This document shows positions 6,651 to 8,739 of a stretch of DNA of 8,739 bases, piece after piece. Both the position numbers and the translations under genes were made by a program. Within the stretch, counting starts at the first letter, position 1. Each line of letters starts with the position of its first letter. This stretch comes from JBKJVQ01 sp046717125 (GTDB lineage: Bacteria > Pseudomonadota > Alphaproteobacteria > Rhizobiales > Methyloligellaceae), in the NCBI GenBank assembly GCA_046717125.1, contig JBKJVQ010000020.1, positions 1-8,739 on the forward strand, given 5' to 3'. The notes beneath the pieces are model-generated. The model was not told where the DNA came from. It was given only the letters and a program-made list of their open reading frames with translations, and did no database searches.

Positions 6651-7641
6651 GGCCGGACGCGGCTTTGTCCCGGTCCTGCATGGGGCGGCCGCCGACCGTC
6701 CCGACGAGCATGACACGATCCTCGCAGCACAGGCTGTCGCGGAAGCGCTCACGCGCCTCGGCCATGAGACCCGCATCGTGCATCTTGGGCTCGACCTGTC
6801 ACCGCTTGAAGAACTTCACGCGCAGAACCCGCTTTGCGTCTTCAATCTGGTCGATGCGATCGATGGCGATTGCCGGCTCGCGCCGCTCGCGCCGCTCGTG
6901 CTCGAACATCTTGGCTTGAGATTTACAGGCGGTGGATCGTCCGCCTGGCTGTCGACCCTCTCAAAGACTCAAACCAAGCGGAGCTTACGCGCCGCCGGAC
7001 TGCCGACGCCCGATTGGTGGGATGAGCGGGATGCTAAGCACGCGGAGGGGCGCGTCATCGTCAAGGCCGACATCGAGCATGGCTCGCTGGGCATGGACGA
7101 TGAGTCCGTCATCGATGGCGCGGGCGCTGCGGCCGAGATTGCCGCGCGAGCCGAGCGATACGGCACACCGTTTTTTGCGGAAGGCTTTGTCAACGGGCGG
7201 GAGCTCAACATCGCGCTGCTGGAGACAGGGCAGGGTTTGCGTGTCCTTCCCATCGCCGAGATCGAGTTCGTCAGCTTCGACGCCGGCCAGGCTCGCATCG
7301 TTGGCTACGACGCAAAGTGGGCCCCGGGTAGCGCGGTTTTTGTCGGCACGCCCCGCCGCTTCGGGCTGGAACTTGAAAACCGCGCGCTTGCTGAACGACT
7401 TGCCGGGATGTCGCGCGACAGCTGGGAATTATTCGATCTGCGCGGCTATGCCCGCGTCGATTTCCGCGTCGACGACGCAGGCAATCCGTTCATCCTCGAA
7501 GTGAACGTCAATCCAGCGCTGTCGCCCGATGCCGGCTTCGCCGCAGCGGCGCAGGAGGCGGGGACGGATTACGACGCGCTGATCGAGCGCTGTATTAAGG
7601 CTGTGCACGGAAAAATTGATCGACCGGGGCATTGCACCTAG
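6649..7641 (+). CDS. ATP-grasp ligase, D-Ala-D-Ala ligase-like (second of two)
   Basis: A 330-residue ATP-grasp protein from a different branch than its upstream neighbour. The N-terminal strand GFVPVLHG is followed by FNLVDAIDGDCRLAPLAPL, which stands where Ddl has its HGxxGEDG loop, then by TLSKTQTKRSLRAAGLPTP. ATP-grasp residues include Lys139 (VIVKADIEHGSLG) and Glu178 (AEGFVNGRELNIAL). Metal ligands are Asp271 (ARVDF) and Glu284 with Asn286 and Asn288 (ILEVNVNP). The missing GEDG loop argues against a cell-wall Ddl. The start is placed at the ATG at 6649; a TTG just before it is in frame. No Shine-Dalgarno sequence is visible, because the preceding bases belong to the repeat element; the core fold begins within a few residues of this ATG, so a later start is unlikely. 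It probably acts with kamA and the first ligase, for instance adding a second residue, but the reaction is unknown. Confidence 0.82.
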   Translation: MAGRGFVPVLHGAAADRPDEHDTILAAQAVAEALTRLGHETRIVHLGLDLSPLEELHAQNPLCVFNLVDAIDGDCRLAPLAPLVLEHLGLRFTGGGSSAWLSTLSKTQTKRSLRAAGLPTPDWWDERDAKHAEGRVIVKADIEHGSLGMDDESVIDGAGAAAEIAARAERYGTPFFAEGFVNGRELNIALLETGQGLRVLPIAEIEFVSFDAGQARIVGYDAKWAPGSAVFVGTPRRFGLELENRALAERLAGMSRDSWELFDLRGYARVDFRVDDAGNPFILEVNVNPALSPDAGFAAAAQEAGTDYDALIERCIKAVHGKIDRPGHCT

Positions 7642-7662
7642 TTTGACCGCGAGCAATCCCCC

Positions 7663-8739
7663 ATGCGCGCGATAATGACACGAAGCAGGTTTGGCATAGC
7701 GGCCATCGAGGACGTCGCGGCTCGATTTCCTGTGCCCCTTTTCCTGATCGGTTGCGCACTCCTGATCCTCCTAAGTGACCGGCGCGATCCTGAGCTGCAT
7801 TTCGCCCCCCACGAAGCTCTCAAGTCGATCGGATTGACGTTTCTGGTTGTTGTGGCAGTCGAGCTCTTCACCCAGGCACGGCAGTGGCCGCTTTCCATAC
7901 GGCTCGCGCTGTCACTGTCTCTGGGCGCGGCCGTCTATATCGTCTCGTACTATTTCGACCACCATTTCGATGAGGCGCTTCTGTACGCGATTGCGCTCCT
8001 GATGATTGGTCTTGCCCCATCCGCTTCCGGGCCGGCCAACAATCTCGGATTCTGGCAGTCCAACTACCGGCTTTGGCTCGCAGCCGGCTTCGCACTCGCT
8101 TGCGCTCTGGTGCTCGGCGGAGGGGCAGCGCTGATCGTCCTGACACTGAACATACTGTTCGGCGAAATCGTGTAGGACTCCGTCTACGTACAGATCTGGA
8201 AGATCGCGCTCGCCGGCGTCCTGCCAGCAACCTGGCTCGCAGCGATGCCGCGCGACTTCGACGAGAACGCGGTGGAAGGAAATCGCGGAGAACTCGTGGT
8301 CCGCGCGGTCACCGCAGCCGTCGCATATCTGCTCGTGCCGCTGCTCCTCATCTACACCGCGATACTCTACGCGTACGGTGCGAAGATCGCGATCGACGGG
8401 GTGCTGCCGAAGGGCCAGATCGCGATGATGGTTCTCGGCTACGGCGGCATCGGCTTCGCCGCGATGTATCTGCTTTACCCGGCGCGCAATGTCGGCGTCA
8501 ACGTGCATATTGGCGCCTCTGGCCGCTGATATTGGCGCCGGCCCTGATCCTGTACGCAATCTCCGTTTATGTCCGGATCGATGAGTACGGTGTGACACCG
8601 GATCGTTATCTTCTGGTTCTCGCGGGCGTTTGGCTCGCGGTCGCGACCGCTCTTTATTCCGTCGCGGACTTAGGGCGGGATATCCGGCTTGCGCCTGCGT
8701 TGCTGGCGGCGCTTCTGGTTGCGGCCTCATTCGGACCCT
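7663..8739 (+). pseudogene. Broken DUF4153-like multi-pass membrane protein gene (runs off right edge)
   Basis: The first open part (7663-8175) encodes 170 residues with hydrophobic segments near 24-37, 56-69, 79-96, 105-118 and 135-167, then stops at TAG (8173-8175). The same frame continues at once with coding-like sequence (DSVYVQIWKIALAGVLPATW, MPRDFDENAVEGN, two more membrane segments, MYLLYPARN) until TGA at 8527-8529. Near 8488-8503 the matching frame moves by -1: reading codons from 8502 gives AYWRLWPLILAPAL, VYVRIDEYGVTPDRY, GRDIRLAP and AASFGP up to the edge. The combined order resembles DUF4153, a family of inner-membrane proteins of unknown function. Two lesions suggest decay; sequence errors are the alternative. 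The start at 7663 has a poor ribosome binding site and an ATG at 7675 is also possible. It lies 21 nt after the ligase; a functional link is not shown. Confidence 0.7.

Noticed and set aside
6595..6783. Small - strand open frame over the repeat and the start of the second ligase
   Set aside because: It is made of the repeat plus the antisense of a clear ATP-grasp gene, with no family resemblance.
8488..8530. Programmed -1 frameshifting or stop readthrough in the DUF4153-like gene
   Set aside because: No slippery heptamer is visible, no convincing stem follows, and a separate upstream TAG would also have to be bypassed; mutation or sequence error is simpler.

Overview
The window reads as chromosome from a GC-rich alphaproteobacterium, most likely Hyphomicrobiales (Rhizobiales). 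Two observations support this. The gene order acpS-lepB-rnc-era is the familiar one in that group. The palindromic spacer at 6541-6650 resembles an intergenic repeat I recall from rhizobial and methylotroph relatives. All genes lie on the + strand.

Region 1 (1-3916) is a tight housekeeping operon. It holds the 3' end of acpS (holo-ACP synthase), lepB (signal peptidase I), rnc (RNase III), era (ribosome-assembly GTPase, overlapping rnc by 8 nt) and an RsmB-type 16S rRNA m5C methyltransferase. The rnc, era and rsmB products all act on ribosomal RNA or the small subunit. The recO gene that often follows era in this order is not there.

Region 2 (3917-4193) is a 277-nt non-coding gap with two inverted repeats, a weak sigma70-like promoter candidate and three copies of an AATACGGC-like word. 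It separates the housekeeping operon from the next cassette.

Region 3 (4194-7641) is the most interesting part: a KamA-family radical-SAM lysine 2,3-aminomutase followed by two different, divergent D-Ala-D-Ala-ligase-like ATP-grasp enzymes. The aminomutase keeps both acidic residues that select lysine but lacks the zinc-site cysteines known from the clostridial enzyme. Neither ligase carries the normal Ddl substrate loop, so they are unlikely to be cell-wall Ddl enzymes. A plausible reading, which is inference only, is a pathway that makes beta-lysine and then couples it by amide bonds into a small peptide-like product. A three-stem palindromic element fills the gap between the two ligases and its last stem runs into the start codon of the second.

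Region 4 (7663-8739, open at the right edge) is a multi-pass membrane protein gene resembling DUF4153. It is broken by an in-frame TAG and, about 320 nt later, by a -1 frameshift, so it is most likely a pseudogene, unless the sequence has errors.
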